64,000 bases of DNA from Marinomonas pollencensis (GTDB taxonomy: Bacteria > Pseudomonadota > Gammaproteobacteria > Pseudomonadales > Marinomonadaceae): NCBI RefSeq assembly GCF_003387375.1, contig NZ_QUNG01000003.1, positions 248,001 through 312,000 on the forward strand, in the 5' to 3' direction. The notes under the pieces were generated by a model, which saw only the letters and a program-made list of their open reading frames with translations, did not search any database and had not been told where the DNA came from. The translations under genes and the position numbers were made by a program. Positions 36,229 through 44,415 of this stretch are shown piece after piece (the stretch's first letter is position 1; each line of letters starts with the position of its first letter).

Positions 36229-37221
36229 ATGAAAAAAACAATCGCACTACTTGCAGCACTTTCGCTCTCATCTACAGTCGCTTTGGCCGACTACCCAAGT
36301 AAAGATGTTCAGGGCATTATCCAATGGGGCGCAGGTGGTTCAACGGATACTGTGATGCGTTCTATCGCACCGCACGTTGAAGATGCATTAGGAACAGACT
36401 TAATCCTTACCAACCGTACAGGTGGCGTTGGCGCGATTGCGACCAAATACGTTAATGCCAAAAAAGCAGACGGTTATACTCTGCTTATGGGAGCTGAAAA
36501 CCCTCAAATGTACAAAGTATTGGGGCTTGCAAAAATCGACTATAGCGACATGATCGCCATTAATGTACTGGCTCGTGGCACGCCTGTTTTAGTGGCAAAC
36601 AATGATGCGCCTTTTAATAACATGCAAGAGTTTCTTGATTACACCAAAGCCAACCCAGGTAAAGTAAAACTAGGCTCTACAGGAAAAGGTGGCCTCGCTT
36701 CCATCGTGCTGGCGATGTTGAATTCTCAAGTCGACTTAAATTACATCAGCATTCCATATAATGGTGATGGCCCTGCACTTACCGCACTACAAGGTGGCGC
36801 GATTGACGTGATGCCTGTGGTATTAGGTGCATCGCTTGAATCCATCAAAGCAGGCCGTATGAAAGTGATTGGCTTAATCGACAAAGAAGCCAATGATTTA
36901 TTGCCTAACGTACCACCAGCAACCGATACCTTACCAGGACTTGCTCGCTACCTTCCTTGGGGGCCATTCTTTGGCGTGTTCGTCAAGAAAGGCACACCTG
37001 AAGACGCCGTTATAAAACTACAATCTGCATTTCATAGTGCGGCGACCAGCCCCGACTTTGTCTCTCTGATGGAAAAACGCGGTTTCACCATCTTGAATAT
37101 TGCAGGTGAGAAAGCAGATACCTTTTTGAACTCGTACCGTTCAACGTCTTCTTGGTTAGTCGATGAAGCTGGCTTCAGCAAATACTCTCCAGAGAAATTT
37201 GGCATTCCTAAACCACAATAA
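36229..37221 (+). CDS. tctC: TctC-type substrate-binding protein (tripartite tricarboxylate transporter)
   Basis: A periplasmic solute receptor of about 330 residues. A signal peptide MKKTIALLAALSLSSTVALA is followed by the Bug/TctC domain with WGAGGSTDTVMRSIAPHVE and NRTGGVGAIATKYV, the typical ligand-loop motifs. ATG 36229 has GGAG upstream and begins the signal peptide; an upstream in-frame ATG (36082) would destroy it. It binds a carboxylate, identity unknown, and hands it to TctAB. A hairpin with T tract lies between this gene and tctB. Confidence 0.92.
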   Translation: MKKTIALLAALSLSSTVALADYPSKDVQGIIQWGAGGSTDTVMRSIAPHVEDALGTDLILTNRTGGVGAIATKYVNAKKADGYTLLMGAENPQMYKVLGLAKIDYSDMIAINVLARGTPVLVANNDAPFNNMQEFLDYTKANPGKVKLGSTGKGGLASIVLAMLNSQVDLNYISIPYNGDGPALTALQGGAIDVMPVVLGASLESIKAGRMKVIGLIDKEANDLLPNVPPATDTLPGLARYLPWGPFFGVFVKKGTPEDAVIKLQSAFHSAATSPDFVSLMEKRGFTILNIAGEKADTFLNSYRSTSSWLVDEAGFSKYSPEKFGIPKPQ

Positions 37222-37234
37222 TCTTGTTTTTCTG

Positions 37235-37264
37235 GCGTGTGAGCCTTCCTCACACGCTTTGTTT
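37235..37264 (+). terminator. Intra-operon hairpin between tctC and tctB
   Basis: GCGTGTGAG and CTCACACGC form a perfect 9-bp stem with a 5-base loop, followed by TTTGTTTT. It would cause partial termination, giving more receptor than membrane subunits. Confidence 0.75.
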
Positions 37265-37283
37265 TCGTTTACCTGGGGTCATC

Positions 37284-37802
37284 ATGTCCAGTCAGCTCTC
37301 TAGTCAAAAAGTCCGTAAGCCTGGCGAACGTATTTTTTGCTTGTTACTGATCGTTGTTAGTATTTTTCTGTTTTGGCAAGCTTACCAAATAGCAGGGTTT
37401 AGCTCATTAAGCTCTTCTGGCGCCTTTCCATTAGCCGCATCCGCGACCATGGTTTTGGCTTCTTGCGTCGTATTTGTGAACACCCTGAAATTACCAGCCG
37501 CAGAAGGCATTCAGTTTTTCCGCCACTGCTTGCCGCCTGTGGTGTCGATTATTATGGCGATTATCTTGCTCTACGCTGTGGTCATCGACAGCCTTGGTTT
37601 TATCCTTAGTAGTTTTGTTTTTCTATTCGTTTGTATTCAACTGCTGTACCGCCGTAGCCCTCTCTTTACTCTCGCTATATCGATCGTCTCCTTGATTGTG
37701 GTGTACATCATTTTTCGGCTTGTGTTTCAGGTTGTATTACCTGAAGGCATAGTGCCTGAGCGAGAAATAATCGCCCAAATTACCTCTTGGTGGAGCAACT
37801 AA
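37284..37802 (+). CDS. tctB: TctB family small membrane subunit
   Basis: A protein of about 172 residues with four predicted membrane helices, including LLLIVVSIFLFWQAYQIAGF and VSLIVVYIIFRLVF. Size and position between tctC and tctA identify the poorly conserved TctB subunit. ATG 37284 has GGGG upstream and gives a normal N-terminus; an in-frame start at 37224 lies inside the hairpin region and is unlikely. It stops 3 bases before tctA. Confidence 0.88.
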   Translation: MSSQLSSQKVRKPGERIFCLLLIVVSIFLFWQAYQIAGFSSLSSSGAFPLAASATMVLASCVVFVNTLKLPAAEGIQFFRHCLPPVVSIIMAIILLYAVVIDSLGFILSSFVFLFVCIQLLYRRSPLFTLAISIVSLIVVYIIFRLVFQVVLPEGIVPEREIIAQITSWWSN

Positions 37803-37805
37803 AAA

Positions 37806-39320
37806 ATGGATGCATTACACTTTTTTGCCACCTCTTGGCTCTCCCCAGAACTACTAGGACTAACCGCTTTAGGCACCTTTTTAGGTATTTACGTCGGCGC
37901 AATACCAGGCTTATCCGTCACTATGGCGGTGTCGATCCTGATTTCATTTACCTTCTCTTGGGATGTAAACAACGCCCTTTGCTTAATGGTTGGCGTCTAC
38001 ATGGGGGGCGTCTATGGGGGTTCTCGCACCGCTATTTTGTTAAACATTCCTGGAGCTCCTTCTGCCATCGCCACGGCAATGGACGGCTACCCACTCGCTA
38101 AAAAAGGCTTAGCAGGCGAAGCCATTGGCCTCTCTACTGTGATGTCGGTGATTGGTGGTTTTGTCGGTATTATTGTGCTGGCTTTGGCTGCGCCAACGGT
38201 AAGCGAATTCGCCATCACCTTCCAGCCAAGGGACTATATGATGCTGGGCGTATTAGGCATTATGCTGGTCGGTTCATTGTCTGGTAATAGCTTAGCCAAA
38301 GGCATATTTGCAGGCGCCCTTGGCTTACTCATTGGCACCGTTGGATTGGACCCTATGTCCGCAGAAGAACGCTTCACATTTGGCGTTGTTGAGCTGTGGG
38401 ATGGCATTAACCCTGTGGCGGTAATGATCGGCATGTTTGGTGTGTCTGAAGCCCTGCACCAACTGCATCATATGGATAAAGCCGTAGTGAAGCAGAAGAT
38501 ATCTCGTATTATTCCAAAGTTATCTGATGTGAAAAAATACTTACCACTGAGTCTACAAACCTCATTCATTGGCGTCATCATTGGCGCGCTTCCCGGCACC
38601 GGTGGAGACATTGCTGCTCTAATGGCGTACGACCATGCAAAACGCACTACGAAAAACCCCAAAGTCCCATTTGGTGAAGGGGCAAAAGAAGGCTTAATTG
38701 CCCCCGAGTCGGCCAACAATGCCGCCGTCGGAGGCGCTTATATTCCTATGCTAACACTGGGGATTCCCGGCGACGCGGTAACCGCTGTTTTCATTGGCGC
38801 CTTGTTTATTCATGGTTTGAATCCAGGACCCATGTTGCTGGTCGAGCAACCGCAGATGTTTTGGTTTACCGTGGGCAATCTCACACTGGCGAACATTTTC
38901 GTACTGATCTTTGGCTTAACTGGCATCCGGTTATTCTCAAAAATCGTCGAATGCCCAAAAGGCATTTTAATTCCATTGATCTTCTTACTGTCTATTGTCG
39001 GCGCCTACGCTATTAATAATGCCGTCATTGATATTTGGTGGATGTTTGCTTTCGGAGTGTTTGGTTACTTCATGCGGCTATATGGGTTTCCAGTTGGGCC
39101 TGTTATTTTGGGCGTCATTTTAAGCTCTCTAACCGACGAAAATTGGCGCCGTGCCATCCTCACTGAAAGTGGCAGCTTGGGTAATTTCTTCGCTCACATT
39201 TTTACCAGCCCGCTTTCGAGCGTTTTGTTTTTGAGTATCCTCTTGATCTTTTTCTCAAAAACTTCCCTTTGGAACAAAGGGTTAAAACCCTTGTTATTTC
39301 GCACTAAACAAAAACCCTAA
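37806..39320 (+). CDS. tctA: TctA family large membrane subunit
   Basis: A 504-residue membrane protein with about 10-12 helices. The family motifs GAIPGLSVTMAVSIL near residue 33, GVYGGSRTAILLNIPGAPS, IGALPGTGGDIAALMAYD and ANNAAVGGAYIPMLTLGIPGD are all intact. It forms the translocation channel of the tripartite transporter with TctB and takes substrate from TctC, driven by a proton or sodium gradient. No two-component tctDE pair is adjacent, and the substrate is not known. Confidence 0.95.
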   Translation: MDALHFFATSWLSPELLGLTALGTFLGIYVGAIPGLSVTMAVSILISFTFSWDVNNALCLMVGVYMGGVYGGSRTAILLNIPGAPSAIATAMDGYPLAKKGLAGEAIGLSTVMSVIGGFVGIIVLALAAPTVSEFAITFQPRDYMMLGVLGIMLVGSLSGNSLAKGIFAGALGLLIGTVGLDPMSAEERFTFGVVELWDGINPVAVMIGMFGVSEALHQLHHMDKAVVKQKISRIIPKLSDVKKYLPLSLQTSFIGVIIGALPGTGGDIAALMAYDHAKRTTKNPKVPFGEGAKEGLIAPESANNAAVGGAYIPMLTLGIPGDAVTAVFIGALFIHGLNPGPMLLVEQPQMFWFTVGNLTLANIFVLIFGLTGIRLFSKIVECPKGILIPLIFLLSIVGAYAINNAVIDIWWMFAFGVFGYFMRLYGFPVGPVILGVILSSLTDENWRRAILTESGSLGNFFAHIFTSPLSSVLFLSILLIFFSKTSLWNKGLKPLLFRTKQKP

Positions 39321-39323
39321 AAA

Positions 39324-39467
39324 AGAGTAACAGGGCTGCAAAATAAGTTTTGCTACTGCTCCCTTAACCACACTAAGCTATGTTCCTGATAAATAACCCA
39401 TTTATCAGGAACATTTATTCCTCACCATACCACAACCGCTAAAAATTAATTTGCAGCCCTGTTGACT
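39324..39467. repeat. MITE-like nested inverted repeat upstream of ars
   Basis: AACAGGGCTGCAAA (39329-39342) recurs inverted at 39450-39463; the match extends to 17 of 18 bases inward and, with one gap, into GAGT/GACT outside. The arms enclose about 107 bases with an independent 14-bp perfect hairpin. There is no open frame. It could be a miniature transposable element or a large RNA fold. Confidence 0.6.
39381..39418 (+). terminator. Terminator hairpin after tctA
   Basis: TGTTCCTGATAAAT and ATTTATCAGGAACA are perfect 14-base arms around AACCC, followed by TTTATT. It lies inside the larger inverted repeat. Confidence 0.75.
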
Positions 39468-39492
39468 CAGGGTCAGTTACATGCGATTTTTC

Positions 39493-39516
39493 ACATATGT
39501 TATTTTTCGGATATGT
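39493..39516. promoter_or_regulatory. Candidate ArsR operator
   Basis: ACATAT-N12-ATATGT is a perfect inverted repeat immediately upstream of and touching the arsR start, where ArsR autoregulatory sites usually lie. Confidence 0.55.
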
Positions 39517-39518
39517 TT

Positions 39519-39854
39519 ATGAACCCTTGTAAGTTTTATAAGTGCCTCGCCGACGACACTCGCTTGAAATCCATCATGCTGATCCAGCAAGCAGATGAAG
39601 CCTGTGTTTGTGACCTGATGGCGGCGTTAGAGCTTGACCAACCCAAGACCTCTCGTCACCTTGCTGAGCTTAGAAAATGCGGCATTCTACAAGACGATCG
39701 CCGTGGTAAATGGGTCTATTACCGCTTGCACCCTGAACTGCCTGAATGGGCAAAGTCGGTTATTAACGAAACCGCTCAACACAATAAAGATTACTACCAA
39801 GCGGCACTGGACAAACTTTTATCCTGCAAATTATCAGCCAATAACTGCTGCTAA
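39519..39854 (+). CDS. arsR: ArsR-family arsenic-responsive repressor
   Basis: A 111-residue winged-helix repressor from ATG 39519 (CGGA 7 bases upstream). Starts further upstream (39462, 39513) have no ribosome-binding site. [24 protein letters not shown] carries the Cys-x-Cys of E. coli-type ArsR in the recognition region (C29, C31) and the DNA-reading helix. The C-terminus ends NNCC, with C103, C110 and C111 recalling the Acidithiobacillus-type site. Both sets together are notable. First gene of arsR-arsH-acr3-arsC. Confidence 0.93.
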   Translation: MNPCKFYKCLADDTRLKSIMLIQQADEACVCDLMAALELDQPKTSRHLAELRKCGILQDDRRGKWVYYRLHPELPEWAKSVINETAQHNKDYYQAALDKLLSCKLSANNCC

Positions 39855-39882
39855 TACTTGCTTACGTATTATGGAGAACACA

Positions 39883-40602
39883 ATGTCATCAACTGAAAAC
39901 AGTTTACCGAACATCGCTCAAGAGCAACTTAACATCCCTAGCCATGAGCAATTTGCTGTCACCCCAAGCACCCACAAACCGCGTATTTTGTTGCTCTACG
40001 GATCACTGCGTGAGCGCTCTTATAGCCGTCTGGTGGTTGAAGAATCGGCACGTTTATTAACCCAGTTTGGGGCCGAGGTAAAAATCTTTAACCCAGCAGG
40101 CTTGCCGCAACCAGATTCAGAAGATGAGCAACACCCAAAAGTACAAGAGCTGCGCGAGCTAATGATGTGGTCTGAAGGCCAAGTTTGGTGCTCACCAGAG
40201 CGCCACGGCTCAATGACCAGCATCTTAAAAAGCCAACTGGATTGGATGCCGCTAAGCATCGGCAGTGTACGCCCAACACAAGGTAAAACCCTGGCGGTCA
40301 TGCAAGTCAGTGGTGGCTCTCAGTCGTTTAACGCAGTAAACCAAATGCGTATTTTAGGTCGTTGGATGCGCATGGTAACGATTCCGAATCAGTCATCCGT
40401 GGCTAAGGCATTCCTAGAGTTTGATGAAGAAGGTCGTATGAAGCCTTCCGCTTACTACAATCGCATTGTCGATGTATTAGAAGAACTGATGAAATTCACC
40501 CTCTTGGTACGCGATCAAAAGGACTACTTGGTTGACCGTTACTCTGAGCGTGTCGAAACTGCTGAGCAATTAAGCAAACGTGTAAATCAAAAATCTATTT
40601 AG
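39883..40602 (+). CDS. arsH: ArsH organoarsenical oxidase / NADPH-FMN reductase
   Basis: A 239-residue flavodoxin-like protein. The FMN phosphate loop [29 protein letters not shown] and [24 protein letters not shown] are diagnostic of ArsH. It oxidises trivalent organoarsenicals and reduces quinones with NADPH. ATG 39883 has GGAG 7 bases upstream and is chosen over longer in-frame starts that would overlap arsR. It lies 28 bases after arsR. Confidence 0.94.
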   Translation: MSSTENSLPNIAQEQLNIPSHEQFAVTPSTHKPRILLLYGSLRERSYSRLVVEESARLLTQFGAEVKIFNPAGLPQPDSEDEQHPKVQELRELMMWSEGQVWCSPERHGSMTSILKSQLDWMPLSIGSVRPTQGKTLAVMQVSGGSQSFNAVNQMRILGRWMRMVTIPNQSSVAKAFLEFDEEGRMKPSAYYNRIVDVLEELMKFTLLVRDQKDYLVDRYSERVETAEQLSKRVNQKSI

Positions 40603-40611
40603 GAGCTAACA

Positions 40612-41628
40612 ATGGGATTGTTTGAGCGCTACCTTACGATTTGGGTGGGATTGGCCATCATTGCCGGCATTATCGCCGGCAGTGTGATGCCTGATGTTTT
40701 TACCGTCATTGCGGGTTTAGAGTACGCCCACGTTAATTTCGTGATCGCGGTACTCATATGGTTAATGATCTATCCTATGATGGTGCAGATCGATTTTTCG
40801 TCTATCAAGGATGTGGGTAAAAGACCCAAAGGTTTATTACTAACCTTGGTCATTAATTGGCTGATCAAGCCTTTTTCAATGGCATTATTGGGCTGGTTGT
40901 TTTTCAAGATTCTATTCGCTCAGTGGGTGGACCCTCAAACCGCAAAAGAATACATCGCAGGGATGATTCTTCTTGGTGTAGCGCCCTGTACAGCCATGGT
41001 CTTTGTATGGAGCCAAATGACCAAAGGCAATGCAAACTACACCCTGGTACAGGTTTCTATTAACGATATCATTATGATTTTCGCCTTTGCTCCCATCGCA
41101 GGTTTCTTGCTCGGCGCTACCGACATCCATGTTCCTTGGGACACCTTGCTGCTGTCCGTTGTTTTGTATGTTCTAGTGCCATTAATTGCCGGCGCGTTAA
41201 CTCGCAAAGCATTAGACAGCAAGCAAGATCACTCAAGGCTTGATGGATTTTTGCGCACTATGAAACCCTGGTCTATTGTCGGCTTATTGGCGACGGTTGT
41301 ACTGCTATTCAGCTTTCAATCTGAAATCATCTTAGCCAAGCCACAAGCCATTTTATTAATCGCTATTCCCCTACTAATACAAACTTACGGGATTTTTGCC
41401 GTGGCTTATTGGCTGGCTCGTAAGTTTAAATTGCCCCATTCAGAAGCGGCTCCGGCAAGCATGATAGGTACCTCAAACTTTTTCGAGTTGGCTGTCGCAG
41501 TGGCCATTTCGCTATTCGGACTTCACTCTGGGGCCGCATTGGCAACGGTAGTCGGTGTGTTAGTGGAAGTGCCCGTGATGCTTTCACTAGTTTGGTTCGC
41601 TAATCGCACACGTCATTGGTTTGCTTAA
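40612..41628 (+). CDS. acr3: ACR3 family arsenite efflux transporter
   Basis: A 338-residue, ten-helix arsenite permease of the BART superfamily. The essential cysteine is in [13 protein letters not shown], with the conserved Glu in [17 protein letters not shown]. It exports As(III) made by ArsC across the inner membrane by proton exchange. Spacing to arsH is 9 bases and to arsC 26, so one operon is likely. Confidence 0.95.
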   Translation: MGLFERYLTIWVGLAIIAGIIAGSVMPDVFTVIAGLEYAHVNFVIAVLIWLMIYPMMVQIDFSSIKDVGKRPKGLLLTLVINWLIKPFSMALLGWLFFKILFAQWVDPQTAKEYIAGMILLGVAPCTAMVFVWSQMTKGNANYTLVQVSINDIIMIFAFAPIAGFLLGATDIHVPWDTLLLSVVLYVLVPLIAGALTRKALDSKQDHSRLDGFLRTMKPWSIVGLLATVVLLFSFQSEIILAKPQAILLIAIPLLIQTYGIFAVAYWLARKFKLPHSEAAPASMIGTSNFFELAVAVAISLFGLHSGAALATVVGVLVEVPVMLSLVWFANRTRHWFA

Positions 41629-41654
41629 AAGCCCCCTAAAAAGGATTCAGTATC

Positions 41655-42080
41655 ATGATAGTGATTCATCATAACCCCGAATGTGGCACCTCACGCAACG
41701 TGCTTAAAACCATCCAAGATGCTGGCTATACGCCAGTGATTATCCCTTATTTAACGGAAGGCTGGAGCAGAGCACAATTATTGGCGTTATTTGCTGCAGC
41801 AGACTTAACCCCTAGAACAGCGTTACGTACCACCAAATCACCAGCACAAGAGCTGGGCTTACTGGATGAAAAGGTCACCGATGATGAAATTCTTGAGGCC
41901 ATGCTAGTACACCCTGTGTTGGTCAATAGACCCATTGTTTGCTCTGAAAAAGGGGTCAAATTATGCCGCCCGAGCGAGCAGGTTCTCGACTTATTAGCAC
42001 TCTGGCCAGCTGGCCCTTATTACAAAGAAGATGGTGAGCTTATTATCGATGAGCAAGGCCGTAAAGCGTCCTCTAAATAA
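41655..42080 (+). CDS. arsC: Glutaredoxin-dependent arsenate reductase
   Basis: A 141-residue ArsC of the plasmid R773 class. The catalytic Cys is in NPECGTSRN, and the three oxyanion-binding Arg are in LRTTKSP, VNRPIV and CRPSEQV. It reduces arsenate to arsenite with glutathione and glutaredoxin. It is the last gene of the operon and is followed by a strong terminator. Confidence 0.96.
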   Translation: MIVIHHNPECGTSRNVLKTIQDAGYTPVIIPYLTEGWSRAQLLALFAAADLTPRTALRTTKSPAQELGLLDEKVTDDEILEAMLVHPVLVNRPIVCSEKGVKLCRPSEQVLDLLALWPAGPYYKEDGELIIDEQGRKASSK

Positions 42081-42109
42081 CGCCTAGCGGCTTTTTAAGC
42101 GGGCGTATA

Positions 42110-42143
42110 AAAAAAGAGGTATCGATTTCGATGCCTCTTTTTT
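42110..42143. terminator. Bidirectional terminator (arsC / aroQ)
   Basis: AAAAAAGAGG and CCTCTTTTTT arms continue inward with ATCGA/TCGAT to give a 16-bp stem between convergent genes. Confidence 0.9.
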
Positions 42144-42162
42144 GGTTCTACGTAGATGATAT

Positions 42163-42615
42163 TTATGCGCTAAGTTTATGCACTAAGCCTTGAATGCCTA
42201 ACGCATAACCTTGCACTCCCATGCCGACAACAATGCCTAAGGCAACAGGGGATATATAAGAGTGATGACGAAAAGCTTCACGTGTGTGAACATTGGAAAT
42301 ATGCACTTCGATCACCGGCACATCCGCCCCTTTAATCGCATCATGTAACGCAACCGATGTGTGCGTATAAGCGGCGGGATTGAACACCACGCCTAAGACT
42401 TCACCTTCTTTAATTCGACGCCCTGCTTCATGGATATAGTCAATTAACACCCCTTCATGATTAGATTGACGAAAGTCAATTTCATAGCCTAAAGCAGCAG
42501 CGGTATCACGACACAAAACCTCCACATCTGAGAGGGTTTCATGACCGTACATATCTGGTTCACGAGTGCCCAACAAATTTAAGTTTGGGCCATTTAATAC
42601 CATAATGGTAGACAT
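42163..42615 (-). CDS. aroQ: Type II 3-dehydroquinate dehydratase
   Basis: A 150-residue AroQ with NGPNLNLLGTREPDMYG at the start (catalytic Tyr and Arg), QSNHEGVLIDYIHEA, NPAAYTHTSVALHDA and EVHISNVHTREAFRHHSY. It interconverts 3-dehydroquinate and 3-dehydroshikimate. Next to protocatechuate catabolic genes it could serve quinate breakdown (dehydroshikimate leads to protocatechuate) as well as aromatic synthesis; sequence alone cannot decide. It diverges from the LysR gene at 43020. Confidence 0.94.
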   Translation of the reverse strand: MSTIMVLNGPNLNLLGTREPDMYGHETLSDVEVLCRDTAAALGYEIDFRQSNHEGVLIDYIHEAGRRIKEGEVLGVVFNPAAYTHTSVALHDAIKGADVPVIEVHISNVHTREAFRHHSYISPVALGIVVGMGVQGYALGIQGLVHKLSA

Positions 42616-43019
42616 ACAAATTTCCTCAACATGCAGAGAATCACACTTAATTGTGCACTCAAAATACCTAGAATCTCTGCATGATTATAAAGTAAATCAC
42701 AGACCAAGAGACAGGCTTTAAAAAACGCACAAAAATCATCCTATAACCGACCTAGTGAACAAACTATGATCCGCTTGTTTTTGTCATGCCCTTTGACTAC
42801 GGCGGACAAGAAAACCAAGTATTGGCTCTATTTAAGCCCTCTATAGATTCCCTATATACTATTTGAAAAATAGAGTGCCTATTAAAATCATAAGTTATAA
42901 GATGCTTATAAAAGATAAAAAGTAGAAAACAACTGATTAGTTTCAAGCTATTATTTTTTATTTCTTGTTATTCAGTTTTGGTATAGTTATTTATAAAAAC
43001 AACATACAAGGATCGCAGT
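42616..43019. promoter_or_regulatory. Divergent aroQ / LysR promoter region
   Basis: About 400 AT-rich bases between divergent genes. TTATAAG-ATG-CTTATAA (42895-42911) is a perfect 7-bp dyad and a good LysR-type site. No open frame is supported here. Confidence 0.5.
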
Positions 43020-44234
43020 GTGGAAATGCAAATTCCTAATTTACGTCACCTTAGAGTGTTTCTCGCGGTTACCGAAAAAAAAAGCATCACGCGCGCTTCT
43101 AACAGCATTTTCCTGTCGCAGCCAGCCATCACTCAAGCCATCGCAAAATTAGAGAAACAACTAGGAGCGCCACTTTTTGAGCGCCATTCTGATGGTATGT
43201 ACCCGACTGTTTCTGGGGAGGTATGGCACAATCGTGTGTCCCGTGCCATCGACCATTTACAAGTAGCGACCCTTGAAATAGTCAAAGAAAATACCCTAAA
43301 AGAAGTAACCCCTAAGAACCTCATCAGCTTAATCAGTACCACCCAACTTAAAGCGTTAGTCGCCGTGTGTGAAGTGCAAAACTTCAGTATAGCGAGCCGC
43401 AATTTGGCGGTGTCTCAGTCTTCTGTACATCGTGCAGCTCGAGATCTAGAGCGTTTACTGGGCGTGACTTTGTTTGAAAAAAACAGCATCGGTATACTCA
43501 CAACCAAAGCGGCCAGAATGCTTTCTACTGCGACCAAACTGGCGTTCAGCGAACTGCGTCAAGGCATCTCAGAAATAAACGCATTGCAATGCCGCGATGT
43601 CAGTACCATTTCCGTTGGCTGCATGCCGCTTGCTCGTACCACCATCTTGCCGAAGTCGATTCTGCGGTTTAATGATGGCCACCCAGACGTCAACATCAAT
43701 GTAACCGATGGGCCATATTCAGACCTATTGCATCACTTACGCCAAGGCGACATCGACATGGTGCTTGGCGCCTTACGTTACCCTGCCCCTGCCGACGATG
43801 TTATTCAAGAAGAATTATGGTCACCGGCGCTGTCAATTGTGGCTCGAAAAGACCACCCTTTAATGGAAAAAACGCAGCTATCTGCAGAAGATTTAGCACG
43901 CTATGCTTGGGTCGTGCCAGCCAAATCCACCCCCACTCGTCAGGCTTTTGAAGCTCTGTTTAACGATGCTAATGTGGCACCTCCAACGCGTATAGTCGAA
44001 TCTAGCTCGCAGATATTAATTCGTGAATTATTGCTTGAGAGCGACCGATTAACCTTGATTACCGCAAGCCAAGTTGAACGTGAAATCAATATAGGATTAC
44101 TAAAGAAAGTCGTCTTTTCTTTAGAGCACACTCGCCGCCCCATTGGGCTATGTGTCCGAAAAAGCTGGCTTCCAACTGTCACTCAGTCTCATTTTCTAAG
44201 CATGCTAAGAAATGTTTCAGATGATTTTCGCTAA
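43020..44234 (+). CDS. LysR-family regulator with two tandem N-terminal HTH domains
   Basis: A 404-residue regulator, about 100 longer than usual. A first LysR HTH is at about 6-66 (LRVFLAVTEKKSITRASNSI, LSQPAITQAIAKLEKQLG) and a second at about 110-170 (LKALVAVCEVQNFSIASRNL, VSQSSVHRAARDLERLLG). A substrate-binding domain follows from about 195. Start is GTG 43020 with AGGA 6 bases upstream. It lies just before ligC and is the best candidate regulator of the protocatechuate 4,5-cleavage genes, in the role of PmdR/LigR. That role is inferred. Confidence 0.85.
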   Translation: MEMQIPNLRHLRVFLAVTEKKSITRASNSIFLSQPAITQAIAKLEKQLGAPLFERHSDGMYPTVSGEVWHNRVSRAIDHLQVATLEIVKENTLKEVTPKNLISLISTTQLKALVAVCEVQNFSIASRNLAVSQSSVHRAARDLERLLGVTLFEKNSIGILTTKAARMLSTATKLAFSELRQGISEINALQCRDVSTISVGCMPLARTTILPKSILRFNDGHPDVNINVTDGPYSDLLHHLRQGDIDMVLGALRYPAPADDVIQEELWSPALSIVARKDHPLMEKTQLSAEDLARYAWVVPAKSTPTRQAFEALFNDANVAPPTRIVESSSQILIRELLLESDRLTLITASQVEREINIGLLKKVVFSLEHTRRPIGLCVRKSWLPTVTQSHFLSMLRNVSDDFR

Positions 44235-44333
44235 ACCTTTCAAAGCTGTCATTGCAAAATTTGAATACCTAACGCGGTTTATCGATTATTCCCTTACCTA
44301 TCCCAATGCTAGATTGGTAAGCAATTAAAAAAA

Positions 44334-44388
44334 CAAAGATCTAGTAAGCCCCATATCAACTTACCTTATTGCTGCTTACCTAGCTTTG
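44334..44388. repeat. Inverted repeat upstream of ligC
   Basis: CAAAGATCTAGTAAGC (44334-44349) and GCTTACCTAGCTTTG (44374-44388) are near-complementary arms. GTAAG/CTTAC words occur five times in 44291-44380. This may be a regulator-binding cluster or a leader hairpin for ligC. Confidence 0.45.
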
Positions 44389-44415
44389 ATCATTTTCCAC
44401 GCTCAGGAGTAGACT

